A stretch of DNA of 64,000 bases from Candidatus Harrysmithiimonas galli (GCA_904373265.1 CAJFEE010000012.1:1-64000), one strand, 5' to 3'. Positions 47,222 through 57,065 are shown, counted from the stretch's first letter. Numbers and translations: made by a program. Notes: generated by a model not told the origin, from the sequence alone.

Positions 47222-48454
47222 ATGCTGTTTTTTCAAACACAGACGGTCTCACAAGTTTTACAAAAGATGCGAGAACAAATTGAGCCATTAAATGAGAAAA
47301 TAACAATATTTATTGAGGAAAGCTTGGGAATGATTGTAGCAGATCCGCTTATATCTGCTGAATATAGTCCAAATTTTGTTCGGTCGACGGTTGATGGATA
47401 TGCGGTCATATCTTCAGATACCTTTGGTGCTTCAGATACAATGCCGGCATATATTAAAATAAAAGGTTCTGTACAAATGGGAGAGGAAACGAAAATGCTT
47501 CTTTCTATGGGAGAAACTGTCTATGTTCCAACAGGAGGAATGGTTCCTGCTGGTGCAGATGCTGTATGCATGATTGAGTACACGGAGAATCTAAATGGTT
47601 TGTTAAATATTTATAAGCAGGTTGCTCCAATGGAGAACTGCATTCAAATTGGTGAAGATATAGTCAAAGGAGAGATTATTTTACAAAAAGGACATCGAAT
47701 CCGTTCGCAGGATATCGCACTTCTGGCTTCACTTGGTATGAAGCAGGTGATGGTCAAAAAGCCACCGATTGTCGGATATTTGTCTACGGGAGATGAAATT
47801 GTTTCCTATGAAACGAGTCATCTACCTATTGGAAAAATTCGTGACAGCAATGTTGCAAGCATAAGGGCAGCTTGTAAGCAGATGAATGCATCATTTGTAT
47901 ATGGAGGCATTGTAAAGGATTCTGAGCAAGATTTGCTGCCAGCCTGTCAGAGCTTGCTAGACGAAGTAGATTTATTGGTGATTTCCGGTGGTAGTTCGGT
48001 TGGAGAAAGGGATTACTCCTATGCCGTTTTCAACCAATTGGGTAAACCAGGGGTTTATGTGCATGGAATTTCAATTAAACCGGGGAAACCGACTTTGATT
48101 GGGCAAATCGGGAAAAAACCGATTCTCGGCTTGCCTGGGCACCCGGTTTCAGCATCTGTTATCTTTGAAATTTTCGGAAAAGAAATGCTTCGGTGTCTGC
48201 TTGGAACATATGAAAATCCATTGTTTACAAGACGAAAAGCAAAAATTTTGCGAAATATTCCTTCTCAATCCGGAAGAACGGATTACTTTCGTGTGCAGTT
48301 GGTGAATGAAAACGATGAATGGATAGCATATCCGGTGTATGGGAAATCAGGGGTATTAAATACACTGGTAAAAAGTGATGGATTGGCAGTGATTCCAGAG
48401 GAAGCAGAGGGTGTAAAGGCAGGAGAATGGGTTGAGGTCATTTTATTGTCATAA
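47222..48454 (+). CDS. moeA: Molybdopterin molybdenumtransferase MoeA (1)
   Basis: A 410-residue MoeA protein. RSTVDGYAVIS near residue 57, PTGGMVPAGADAVCMIEY near 101, LSTGDEI near 183, SGGSSVGERDYS near 258 and GLPGHPVSA near 302 are all MoeA hallmarks. It inserts molybdate or tungstate into the pterin. It follows mobA by 3 bases. A second, longer MoeA is encoded next. Confidence 0.94.
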   Translation: MLFFQTQTVSQVLQKMREQIEPLNEKITIFIEESLGMIVADPLISAEYSPNFVRSTVDGYAVISSDTFGASDTMPAYIKIKGSVQMGEETKMLLSMGETVYVPTGGMVPAGADAVCMIEYTENLNGLLNIYKQVAPMENCIQIGEDIVKGEIILQKGHRIRSQDIALLASLGMKQVMVKKPPIVGYLSTGDEIVSYETSHLPIGKIRDSNVASIRAACKQMNASFVYGGIVKDSEQDLLPACQSLLDEVDLLVISGGSSVGERDYSYAVFNQLGKPGVYVHGISIKPGKPTLIGQIGKKPILGLPGHPVSASVIFEIFGKEMLRCLLGTYENPLFTRRKAKILRNIPSQSGRTDYFRVQLVNENDEWIAYPVYGKSGVLNTLVKSDGLAVIPEEAEGVKAGEWVEVILLS

Positions 48455-48465
48455 GGGGTGTTTTT

Positions 48466-50403
48466 ATGCAAATGCATGCAAGTGAACGAACCATTTATTT
48501 ATCCAATATTTTACGTGAAGATGCATTGGAAAGATGGATTTCTCAATTTCAGCAGCCAATTCGTATAGAGAAAATTGCAGTCCAGACAGCCAATCAACGT
48601 GTGCTGGCGCAGCCCGTTTTCTCGAAAAGATCTGTTCCGCATTACCATGCAGCGGCGATGGACGGAATCTGTGTGCGAGCAGAGGATACTTTTGGAGCGG
48701 ATGAGAACTGTCCAAAGCTTTTAAAGCAAAAAGAACAATTTGAATATATTGATACTGGACAGAAGGTTCCAGATCACTTTGATTCAGTTATTATGATTGA
48801 ATATGTTCATATATATGATGATCAGACACTTGAAATTCGAACACCGGCTACACCTTGGCAGCATATTCGTCCAATCGGTGAAGATTTTCAGCAAGGAGAC
48901 TTATTGTTTCCGCAGTATCATCAGCTTAGGCCTGCTGATTTGGGTATGTTGTTAGCAGGGGGCATTCTTGAGGTAGAGGTGATTGCAAGGCCGTTTGTGA
49001 CAATTATTCCGACAGGAAATGAAATTGTTTCTCCGGCAGAGGAAGTTGAGCAGGGGGAGATTGTTGAATTTAATGGTACAGTTTTTTCTGCTTTTATTGA
49101 TGAATGGGGTGGACAGTCCGATTTGTCTCCAATTGTAAAGGATGACAAAAATCTTTTGCGTGCTGCTTTATTATCTGCTGTGGAAAAATCTGATTTAGTC
49201 ATTATAAATGCTGGTTCTTCTGCGGGTTCAAGAGATTATACGGTTCATATTTTGAAAGAGATCGGTGAAGTTTTTGTTCATGGGATTGCGACGCGACCGG
49301 GCAAACCGGTTATTTTGGCAAAGGTGAATGAAACGCTTGTAGTTGGCTTGCCAGGTTATCCGGTCAGTGCATATTTGGGATTGGAGTGGTTTGTAAAGCC
49401 ATTTATTGAAATGTATTTACAAACCAGACCAAAGCAAAAGGAGAAAATCGTTGCCAAGCTGGGAAGAAGAATTGTCTCTGATATGGGTTCTGAGGATTTT
49501 ATTCGTATGAATATAGGCTATATCAATGGAGAATTTATTGCAAATCCAAGAAGCCGTTTTGCCGGTGTAATTCGTTCGGTTACGCATTCAGATGGTTTGC
49601 TTATTGTACCTGTTTCTTGTATGGGATACGAACAAGGAGAGAAGGTTGAGATTCTATTGGAACGTACAAGAAAAGAAATTGAAGAGGCCTATATTGTGAC
49701 AGGCAGTCATGATATTTGTATTGATCTGCTGGAAGTAGAGCTAAACAAGCAGAAGAAAGCCAGACATTTGATTTCTTCTCATGTGGGAAGTATGGCAGGT
49801 GTTATGGCGATTCAAAAGGGGGAAGCACATATAGCAGGAATTCATCTATTAGATCCGGTTACGGGCATCTATAATGATACATATATTAAACAGTTTTTAT
49901 CTCATATGGATATTGTGCGAATTCCGTTTCTAAAAAGAATGCAGGGCTGGTTTTTACCAAAAAATGCAGATTTTCATATTGAAACAGTTCAAGATATTGT
50001 GAAAAGCGCTCGTCCTTTTGTTAATCGACAAAAGGGGGCAGGTACGAGAATTTTATTTGATTTACTGTTAAAAGAAAATGGGATTTTACCATCGCAAATT
50101 AAGGGCTATAATCGGGAAATGTATACACATATTGGTGTTGCAGTAGAGGTAAATGCGACAAATGGAATTGGGCTTGGCATTAAGCCTGCTGCTTATGAAA
50201 TGGGCTGTCAATTTGTTCCGATTTGTGAGGAGTCTTATGATTGGATTATGACACAAGAATTTTTTGAAAGTGAAAAAGGACAAGCTTGGTATGAACTGAT
50301 TCAATCAGATTCGGTTATTCAGGAAATTGAGAAGATTCCAGGTTACCGTATCCCGAGAGATTTACAAGTCATTCATTATCCTGCGAATACTTCTGTAAAA
50401 TAA
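48466..50403 (+). CDS. MoeA fused to a periplasmic-binding-protein-like domain (2)
   Basis: A 645-residue protein. Residues about 1-400 form a MoeA domain (AAAMDGICVRAE, IPTGNEIVSP, NAGSSAGSRDY, GLPGYPVSA). Residues about 405-640 form a PBP-like domain as found in LysR/ModE-linked and Mo-related proteins (SHDICIDLLEVEL, SHVGSMAGVMAIQKGEAHIAGIHLLD, RQKGAGTRILFDLLL). Such fusions are known in archaea and Bacillota, with an unsettled role. The binding domain may sense or hold molybdate, tungstate or a pterin. It follows the ordinary MoeA by 11 bases, so two metal-insertion routes (Mo and W) are conceivable. Confidence 0.88.
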   Translation: MQMHASERTIYLSNILREDALERWISQFQQPIRIEKIAVQTANQRVLAQPVFSKRSVPHYHAAAMDGICVRAEDTFGADENCPKLLKQKEQFEYIDTGQKVPDHFDSVIMIEYVHIYDDQTLEIRTPATPWQHIRPIGEDFQQGDLLFPQYHQLRPADLGMLLAGGILEVEVIARPFVTIIPTGNEIVSPAEEVEQGEIVEFNGTVFSAFIDEWGGQSDLSPIVKDDKNLLRAALLSAVEKSDLVIINAGSSAGSRDYTVHILKEIGEVFVHGIATRPGKPVILAKVNETLVVGLPGYPVSAYLGLEWFVKPFIEMYLQTRPKQKEKIVAKLGRRIVSDMGSEDFIRMNIGYINGEFIANPRSRFAGVIRSVTHSDGLLIVPVSCMGYEQGEKVEILLERTRKEIEEAYIVTGSHDICIDLLEVELNKQKKARHLISSHVGSMAGVMAIQKGEAHIAGIHLLDPVTGIYNDTYIKQFLSHMDIVRIPFLKRMQGWFLPKNADFHIETVQDIVKSARPFVNRQKGAGTRILFDLLLKENGILPSQIKGYNREMYTHIGVAVEVNATNGIGLGIKPAAYEMGCQFVPICEESYDWIMTQEFFESEKGQAWYELIQSDSVIQEIEKIPGYRIPRDLQVIHYPANTSVK

Positions 50404-50426
50404 CGAAACGAAAAGAGGGGGATGAA

Positions 50427-52040
50427 ATGTTCGATAATTTGGCAGAACTGAACGATCTGCAGGTAGCTTTTGTTCTTTCGCATTTTCTGGCTTCCGAGAA
50501 AATTTTGCACGTTGATATTCGGCGCATGTATGAGAAGGATGAATTAAAATATGATCGTTTATGCGATACAGTGCAAATGGATTTCAATGCAATATATCGC
50601 AAATATCCGTATGAAAAAGCCATGCAAATGCAAATGTGTTTTGGACTTTGCTATGATTCGGTGATCAATCAACAGTTTCATCAATTGTATCCTATGATTC
50701 GAAAAGCATATAAATTTTCTTGGAATTATGTAGAAACATACCGTTCGTTTGACGGACAAGTTTTTCTTGGAAAATGGATGAAAAAATATCCAGCAGATTA
50801 TTATCCATTACAAGTTCTTTTGAAAATGTATTCTATTGCGGTAGTACTCAGTGAAATGAAAGGCTATCCGGTGATTCGGTATGATGAGATAATGATTCAG
50901 AAGGTTATACAATATATCAATGACATATGGAGTCAAGCATTTGATATATCATTGCCTTCATTGGAAGGGATGGACATTCAAACAGAATCTGAGGAAATCA
51001 ATGAAGTTTTACAATATATTTCAAATCCTAAAAATTTATTAGAAAATTTCCAGGATTTATTTTTAAAAGAGATGCAGCAACTGAAACTTTCACATCAAAT
51101 CATTGGAAAATGTTATTGTGAAGCATGTATAAAGACAAAGGAAGATCAAGCCCAGGCTGAACGTCTATTATATGAAAAAGTTATCCGGCAAGGTAGTGCA
51201 CGATGGTTAAAAGTGTTTGATTTTTTGTTTCATTTGCTTGATATGGATGCCCCTTCGTTTACTGTCAATGTAAAAATTCATTCACAGCAACTTCGTTATT
51301 TTATTCGTTTTTTAGAGGAGGCACATGAGAGTTATAATTTATCTGAAAAAATGTATTTACCATGTCTTTTCTTTTACTTGTATATGATTGCACTTTATGA
51401 GGATTATCAAAATGTACGGAATTTATTGTATAAAAATCCGAAACAAAGTGTGTATTTGTTGGAAATGGAAAAAAGCAAAAATCGTGAGGCAGAGCTTTTA
51501 CGAAAAAATGAACAATTTAAACGAAAATATCAAATGTTGCAAAAAGAAAATGAAAGGCTGCGCCAATTATTAGCGGAAGCGAATAAGAAAGAGCAGCGTA
51601 TACAGCGGGAAATGCATCAACAATTAAAAGCACGTTTGGATTTTTCTGAGGAGGTATATGCCTTACGTGCTTATATCATTGGTTTGGATCAGGATGAGAG
51701 GTGTTCTGTTTCAGTTTCTGAGGAAAAACAAATTCAAGCATTAAAGAAAATTCGGATTGCGGTAATTGGTGGTGCATATGATTGGCATAAGAAATTGAAA
51801 ACTATACTTCCAGAAACTGTTTTTGTTTATGCTGATCATTATTTAAAACAATACGCAACTTTGAAATCATGTAAGTATGTATTTATTAATACAAAGATTT
51901 TATCACATAAATCGTATGATAAATTAATGGAAATAATCGAAAAAAATCACCTGCCTTTTTTTTATTTAAAAGGACATCGGAATATTTCTTTGACTATTTC
52001 TGAAATGTATTCTTTTATTTTTCCAGAAAAGAATCAATGA
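50427..52040 (+). CDS. DUF2325-containing protein of unknown function
   Basis: A 537-residue protein with three visible parts. Residues 1 to about 340 are helical and unrecognised, with a cysteine cluster CYCEAC near residue 230. A coiled coil spans about 350-410 (KNREAELLRKNEQFKRKYQML onward). A C-terminal DUF2325 domain at about 445-533 starts IRIAVIGGAYDWHKKLK and ends ISEMYSFIF. DUF2325 is uncharacterised. The gene begins 23 bases after the MoeA fusion behind AGAGGGGG and ends the FDH/cofactor operon. A role in cofactor or metal handling is suggested only by that position. Confidence 0.7.
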   Translation: MFDNLAELNDLQVAFVLSHFLASEKILHVDIRRMYEKDELKYDRLCDTVQMDFNAIYRKYPYEKAMQMQMCFGLCYDSVINQQFHQLYPMIRKAYKFSWNYVETYRSFDGQVFLGKWMKKYPADYYPLQVLLKMYSIAVVLSEMKGYPVIRYDEIMIQKVIQYINDIWSQAFDISLPSLEGMDIQTESEEINEVLQYISNPKNLLENFQDLFLKEMQQLKLSHQIIGKCYCEACIKTKEDQAQAERLLYEKVIRQGSARWLKVFDFLFHLLDMDAPSFTVNVKIHSQQLRYFIRFLEEAHESYNLSEKMYLPCLFFYLYMIALYEDYQNVRNLLYKNPKQSVYLLEMEKSKNREAELLRKNEQFKRKYQMLQKENERLRQLLAEANKKEQRIQREMHQQLKARLDFSEEVYALRAYIIGLDQDERCSVSVSEEKQIQALKKIRIAVIGGAYDWHKKLKTILPETVFVYADHYLKQYATLKSCKYVFINTKILSHKSYDKLMEIIEKNHLPFFYLKGHRNISLTISEMYSFIFPEKNQ

Positions 52041-52310
52041 GAAAGTTTTGATCAAGGAACTTTTCTTGGAATCTATTTGTAGTTTCAAGTCAGTAAGACG
52101 TATTTTTGGGCATTATGATTTTCATGATTCGCTGATTTATTTTTTCATCTTCATCGTTTTTGGTATGGATGAGTTGATTTCTTGAGATACAGTAATACGG
52201 ATTTTTTCTTGCCCCTGTTCTTTTTTTTCAATGACTTATGTTTTTATTTTTCTGGATGTGTATACGGGTTGGTATTGCCAACAAATTTTTGGTCAAGTAA
52301 AAACGAAATT
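52041..52310. other. Gap between convergent operons
   Basis: No gene and no clean terminator. A weak GAAAGTT/AACTTTTC pairing around 52040-52064 may help end the DUF2325 gene. Confidence 0.35.
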
Positions 52311-53732
52311 TTAACTGGGGAAAATTTCTTGAAACTGGTTGCCAATTAATGAAATCTCTTCCTCTGTAATGGTTCGTACGTCAAACAATAGTCTCTCCTT
52401 CCAAGCTCGACAAACGATTGGGATTTGTCCGGTTCGTAATCTTTCACGTAAGGTTTCAACAGATAGCGTATGTGGCTGGATGGTTAAGCCGATACTGGGA
52501 ATTTCTGTTCCGGGCATGGTTCCTCCGCCAACAGTACTCGTAATGTCCATAATTTCCAATGTACAATTGTTTTTGACAATGAAAAATAATGTGTTGTATA
52601 GCTTTTCTGCTCGTTTTTTTAATACATCCACAGAAACAATTAAATCACGGATTACTGGGATTTCTTCGGGGGTTTGCATATAATCAAGCAGTGTGGCTTC
52701 TAAAGCGGCAATGGTCATTTTATCGACACGTAAAACACGTGCAAGTTGATGTTTTTTTAATTGATCAATGTATTTCTTTTTTCCAACAATAATCCCGGCT
52801 TGCGGTCCACCTAATAATTTATCTCCACTAAAAGATACAAGATCGATTCCATCGGATAAAATTTGACGAATCAGCGGTTCTTCTCCAATTTGATGAATGG
52901 AGAAGTCATATAAGACTCCGCTTCCGAGATCTTCATATACGATAAGGTTTTGTTGTGTTTTGGCAAGTTGTACAAGCTGTTTTGCACTTACACTTTCAGT
53001 AAATCCAATGGTTTTAAAATTTGAAGTATGAACTTTCATTAACATTGCTGTTTGTTCTGAGATGGCTTGTTCATAATCGTACATATGTGTCTTGTTTGTT
53101 GTTCCAACTTCTTTTAAAATGGCACCACTTTCCTCCATAATTGCTGAAATTCGGAAAGAACCACCGATTTCAACCAGTTGACCACGAGAAACAACGACTT
53201 CTTTTTGCCACGCTAGAGCTTTTAAAATGAGATATACAGCTGCGGCGTTATTGTTTACAACCATGGCAGCTTCTGCATGCGTTATATCCGTTAGGATTTC
53301 TTCGATATGTGAATGTCTACTGCCACGTTTGCCATTTGCTAACTGGTATTCTAAATTGCTGTAACTAGAAGCAATTTCTGTCATATGTAAGAGCGCATTT
53401 TTGCTCAGTCGGGCACGTCCCAAATTGGTATGCAAAACGGTTCCGCTGGCGTTGATGACTTTGGTTAGTTTGTGCTTATATTTTTTTTTGATTTCATCCT
53501 GCCAAATTTGTAGCACTTCTTCAATAAATTCCGGTGTCCCAGGAAGTGCACCGTTCCAGTTTTTTTTGCGTAGATTTTGCCGAATTTTATCAATGGTAAT
53601 CCGTAAGGCTTGAGTTCCTTTTTCCAATGAAATGTTTTGTTTGGCGATCCAGTTGATAAAATCTGGATGTTTTTGCAATTCATGAACGGCTGGGATTTTT
53701 TGTAGCAATTGTTTCAAAACAGTTTCCCTCAC
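52311..53732 (-). CDS. selA: L-seryl-tRNA(Sec) selenium transferase SelA
   Basis: A 473-residue PLP enzyme of the usual SelA length. VINASGTVLHTNLGRARLS near residue 90 and the PLP-lysine region VSFSGDKLLGGPQAGIIVG near 285 identify it. It converts Ser-tRNA(Sec) to Sec-tRNA(Sec) with selenophosphate. It starts with GTG. It is the last gene of a minus-strand operon with a LysR regulator and a cysteine desulfurase; the gap to LysR is 15 bases. Confidence 0.97.
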   Translation of the reverse strand: MRETVLKQLLQKIPAVHELQKHPDFINWIAKQNISLEKGTQALRITIDKIRQNLRKKNWNGALPGTPEFIEEVLQIWQDEIKKKYKHKLTKVINASGTVLHTNLGRARLSKNALLHMTEIASSYSNLEYQLANGKRGSRHSHIEEILTDITHAEAAMVVNNNAAAVYLILKALAWQKEVVVSRGQLVEIGGSFRISAIMEESGAILKEVGTTNKTHMYDYEQAISEQTAMLMKVHTSNFKTIGFTESVSAKQLVQLAKTQQNLIVYEDLGSGVLYDFSIHQIGEEPLIRQILSDGIDLVSFSGDKLLGGPQAGIIVGKKKYIDQLKKHQLARVLRVDKMTIAALEATLLDYMQTPEEIPVIRDLIVSVDVLKKRAEKLYNTLFFIVKNNCTLEIMDITSTVGGGTMPGTEIPSIGLTIQPHTLSVETLRERLRTGQIPIVCRAWKERLLFDVRTITEEEISLIGNQFQEIFPS

Positions 53733-53747
53733 TTTCCTTGGTTTGAT

Positions 53748-54680
53748 TTAAATAAATGAATTCGGTTCTAATTGATTGTGAGAATAATAATTGGTAGCAA
53801 ATTGAATAAAGGATCGAACGTACTTAGGTAAATTTTTTTCTTTTGTATAAGCGATGTAAATATGTCGCTTTAAGGGTGGATTGGTTAAAGGCTGTGCCAG
53901 TACTTTATTTAAACGTACAAGATTTTCAATCGATTTTTGGGACATAACAGCGATACCCAGTCCTTGGACAACCGATTCACGAATACTTTCAGGATTGCTG
54001 ATCTCAGCAATCATATTTAAGGTTTCAATCTGAATGTTTTTGCGATTTAAATACTTTTCAAATTCCATGCGTGTCCCCGATCCGCCCTCCCGTAAAATAA
54101 TGGGCGCATGGGTCATTGTATAGAAGATGTCTTTTTTCTTGAGCATTCTTTGGTACTCTGGTTTGTTTGGCATAATGAGAACAAGTTCTTCTTCATAAAT
54201 TTTTTCAAAAATTAACTTTGGGTCTTGAATTTTTGTTCCGACAATACCCAGGTCTACTGACTTCTCTTTTACTTTTTGCAAAACGGTACTGCTATCACCT
54301 ATAACTGTTGCAAACCGACTGTTTGGTTTATAATTTTGATAAGCAGCAAGTAACTCTGGTAAAATATACTGCGCTGGATTGGTAGAGACACCGATGGTTA
54401 AATGGGTTATGTTTTTAATAAGACAAGATACTTGAAAATGTGCAAGAATTTCATTACGTAAGGCAAGAATTTCTTTTGCATAAGTGTAAAGTTGCTTACC
54501 CTCTGTAGATATGTGTAAATTTTTTGTTGAACGTTGAATCAAAGTTGTGTTCAATGTTTTTTCCAATGTGGCAATATGGGCGCTGATGGTTGGCTGTGTT
54601 AAAAATAAAGCTTCGGCTGCTTTTGAAAAGCTGTTTTTTTCCACGACATATACGAATGCTTCTAAATGTTTAAATTCCAT
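53748..54680 (-). CDS. LysR-family regulator inside the selenium operon
   Basis: A 310-residue LysR protein with the N-terminal helix-turn-helix (NSFSKAAEALFLTQPTISAHIATLEKTL) and an effector domain of the CysB/CysL-like type (PILLREGGSGTRMEFEKYL). The ATG at 54680 lies 9 bases behind GAGG, within the longer frame from 54692. It sits between the cysteine desulfurase and selA genes with gaps of 17 and 15 bases, so all three are co-transcribed. A selenium- or sulfur-responsive role is inference from this location. Confidence 0.88.
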   Translation of the reverse strand: MEFKHLEAFVYVVEKNSFSKAAEALFLTQPTISAHIATLEKTLNTTLIQRSTKNLHISTEGKQLYTYAKEILALRNEILAHFQVSCLIKNITHLTIGVSTNPAQYILPELLAAYQNYKPNSRFATVIGDSSTVLQKVKEKSVDLGIVGTKIQDPKLIFEKIYEEELVLIMPNKPEYQRMLKKKDIFYTMTHAPIILREGGSGTRMEFEKYLNRKNIQIETLNMIAEISNPESIRESVVQGLGIAVMSQKSIENLVRLNKVLAQPLTNPPLKRHIYIAYTKEKNLPKYVRSFIQFATNYYSHNQLEPNSFI

Positions 54681-54697
54681 AAAATTCCTCATTTCAT

Positions 54698-55849
54698 TCA
54701 GTGCTGCAAAATTTGTTTCATTGCATGCAAGGTGAAGGTAACTTCTTCAGCTGTGTTGCTATATCCAAAAGAAAAACGAATCGTTCCTTTTGGATAGGTT
54801 TTGAGAGTTTGATGAGCATTCGGTGCACAGTGCAGCCCAACACGTGTTGCAATTTGAAATTGTTCTGCTAGCCGGTAAGCCAACTCTGCTTCATCCATAT
54901 CGTGGCAGCGCAAAGAAACAACTGCAGTTCGGTTGTGACAACTAGTATGTCCGACTATAGAAAGGGCATTCATTTGTTGAACTCCTTTTAAAAACTGTTC
55001 AGTTAAGCCCAGTTCATGTATTCGGATTTGTGTTAAGCCAGTTTTTTGAATGGTTGAAATTCCAGCTGACAATCCATAAATGCCAGGGATATTTAAGGTT
55101 CCAGCTTCAAATTTATCTGGCAGAAAGTCTGGCATGTTTGCAGCATCCGATCGACTGCCCGTGCCACCTGAAATAATTGGTTCCATTTGTGTGGCTATTT
55201 GATCGGTTAGGATCAATCCACCAATGCCTTGTGGCCCAAGCAATCCTTTGTGCCCAGTAAAGGCAAGTGCATCAATTTGGCATTTTTTCATAGAGATAGA
55301 CGAAAATCCAGCATATTGTGCACTATCTACAATGAAAAACAGTCCATGTTTTTTACAGATGGCTCCCACTTGTTCAAGTGGCATAACTGTTCCACATACA
55401 TTGGAGGCAGCGGTTAAAACAATGGCTTTTGTATTTGTCCGAATTTGTGTTTCAAGGGTTTCTAATTGTAAATCTCCGGTTTGATTGCATAAGATTTGTG
55501 AGAAGGAAACACCGGTTGTGGCTAGTTGATGAAGTGGCCGCATAACAGCATTATGCTCCATGGCACTGATAAGAACATGATTTCCTGGTTGTAAAATTCC
55601 TTTTAAAACAAAATTTAATGCGTAGGTAATATTCGGTGTGAAAATTACATTTTTTTCTGTTGGAAAGTCAAAAAAATCGGCAATTTGTTTTCTTGTCTTT
55701 GTCACAGTTTCTAGAGCTGAGTAAGCATTTTGATAATTGCTCCGGCTAACATTGCTTCCAATTTCGGTTAGATAAAACATCATAGCTTTTGTAACCGCTT
55801 TTGGTTTTGGAAATGAAGTGCTCGCTTGATCAAAATAAATACGATTCAT
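54698..55849 (-). CDS. Cysteine desulfurase/selenocysteine lyase family protein (1)
   Basis: A 383-residue PLP enzyme of the SufS/CsdA family. IYFDQASTSFPKPKAV is at the start, SAMEHNAVMRPLHQL near residue 100, the PLP lysine in AFTGHKGLLGPQG near 200 and the catalytic cysteine in VGLHCAPNAHQ near 350. It releases sulfur or selenium from cysteine or selenocysteine. Location upstream of selA suggests that it mobilises selenium for SelD. AGAGGAGAT precedes the ATG at 55849. Confidence 0.88.
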   Translation of the reverse strand: MNRIYFDQASTSFPKPKAVTKAMMFYLTEIGSNVSRSNYQNAYSALETVTKTRKQIADFFDFPTEKNVIFTPNITYALNFVLKGILQPGNHVLISAMEHNAVMRPLHQLATTGVSFSQILCNQTGDLQLETLETQIRTNTKAIVLTAASNVCGTVMPLEQVGAICKKHGLFFIVDSAQYAGFSSISMKKCQIDALAFTGHKGLLGPQGIGGLILTDQIATQMEPIISGGTGSRSDAANMPDFLPDKFEAGTLNIPGIYGLSAGISTIQKTGLTQIRIHELGLTEQFLKGVQQMNALSIVGHTSCHNRTAVVSLRCHDMDEAELAYRLAEQFQIATRVGLHCAPNAHQTLKTYPKGTIRFSFGYSNTAEEVTFTLHAMKQILQH

Positions 55850-56009
55850 CAGGGATCTCCTCTTCATTTGGTTCCTTAATTTAATTATAGATGATATCTA
55901 TAATTGTTGTAAATCTATTTATATTATCAATGAATATGAACTTTTAAAATATGCTAAACTGAACATGCAGAAAATTCTTCCAAAATAAACGAGAGAGGAG
56001 ATTGTTTTA

Positions 56010-57065
56010 ATGAAGGAGAAAAGAAATTTAATCATTGCTGGTGCAGTGATTGGCATGATTGCGGTTGTATTGGTGTACCTTGGCAATCCGAAAAATATGG
56101 GATTTTGTACTGCTTGTTTTATTCGCGATACAGCAGGTGGTCTTGGTTTGCATCAGGCTGGGATTGTACAGTATATTCGTCCAGAAATTATTGGTATGAT
56201 TTTGGGGGCATTTTTGGCAGCATTTGGTTTTAAGGAATTTCAATCTAAAGGAGGTAGCTCACCTTTTACGCGTTTTGTTTTAGGATTTTTGGTAATGATT
56301 GGTGCTTTGATGTTTTTAGGTTGCCCACTACGTATGATACTGCGATTGGCAGGTGGAGATTTAAATGCTTTGGTCGGTTTAATCGGTTTTGTAGTCGGGA
56401 TTTCAGTTGGAATCTTTTTCTTAAAACGTGGCTTTTCATTAAAACGAACATATATACAACCGAAAGCGGAAGGATTGATTTTTCCGATTATTCAGGTGAT
56501 ATTGCTGTTACTTGTGATTTTATTTCCAGTATTATTTTTATTTAGCACGCAAGGTCCAGGGTCGATGCATGCACCATTTCTGTATTCATTATTGGGAGGC
56601 TTAGCAGTCGGGGTTTTGGCACAAAGAACACGCTTTTGTATGGCAGGAGGCATTCGGGATTTGTTTTTGTTTAAAAATATGACCTTGTTAACTGGATTTT
56701 TAGCGCTACTGGTTGCGGCATTGATCGGGAATCTCATTTTCGGGTATTTTTCTTTTGGATTTACTGAACAGCCAATTGCTCATTCAGATGGATTGTGGAA
56801 TTTTTTGGGGATGATGGTTGTTGGTTTTGGTTCTGTTCTTCTTGGGGGATGTCCGCTTCGACAGACTATTTTAGCAGGAGAAGGAAATACAGATTCGGTT
56901 ATGACTTTTCTTGGATTTTTAGCAGGTGCGGCGTCAGCTCATAATTTTAAATTGGCTTCTTCAGCAGAGGGACCTACTGCAAATGGACAAATTGCTGTTG
57001 TAGCGGCACTTATTATTTTGTTTGCAATTGCCTTAATATATTCTGGGAAAAAGGTAAAAAGCTAG
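56010..57065 (+). CDS. yedE: YedE-type putative selenium transporter
   Basis: A 351-residue membrane protein with about nine or ten helices, of the YedE/YeeE family. CTACFIRDTAG near residue 35, FLGCPLRMILRLAGGD near 108, RTRFCMAGGIRDLFL near 212 and LLGGCPLRQTILAGEGN near 288 are the paired GxCP and Cys-Ala/Gly motifs of the subgroup linked to selenium use. It is divergent from the desulfurase operon and followed by a TusA-like and a DUF3343 gene. GAGAGAGGAG precedes the start. Confidence 0.87.
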   Translation: MKEKRNLIIAGAVIGMIAVVLVYLGNPKNMGFCTACFIRDTAGGLGLHQAGIVQYIRPEIIGMILGAFLAAFGFKEFQSKGGSSPFTRFVLGFLVMIGALMFLGCPLRMILRLAGGDLNALVGLIGFVVGISVGIFFLKRGFSLKRTYIQPKAEGLIFPIIQVILLLLVILFPVLFLFSTQGPGSMHAPFLYSLLGGLAVGVLAQRTRFCMAGGIRDLFLFKNMTLLTGFLALLVAALIGNLIFGYFSFGFTEQPIAHSDGLWNFLGMMVVGFGSVLLGGCPLRQTILAGEGNTDSVMTFLGFLAGAASAHNFKLASSAEGPTANGQIAVVAALIILFAIALIYSGKKVKS

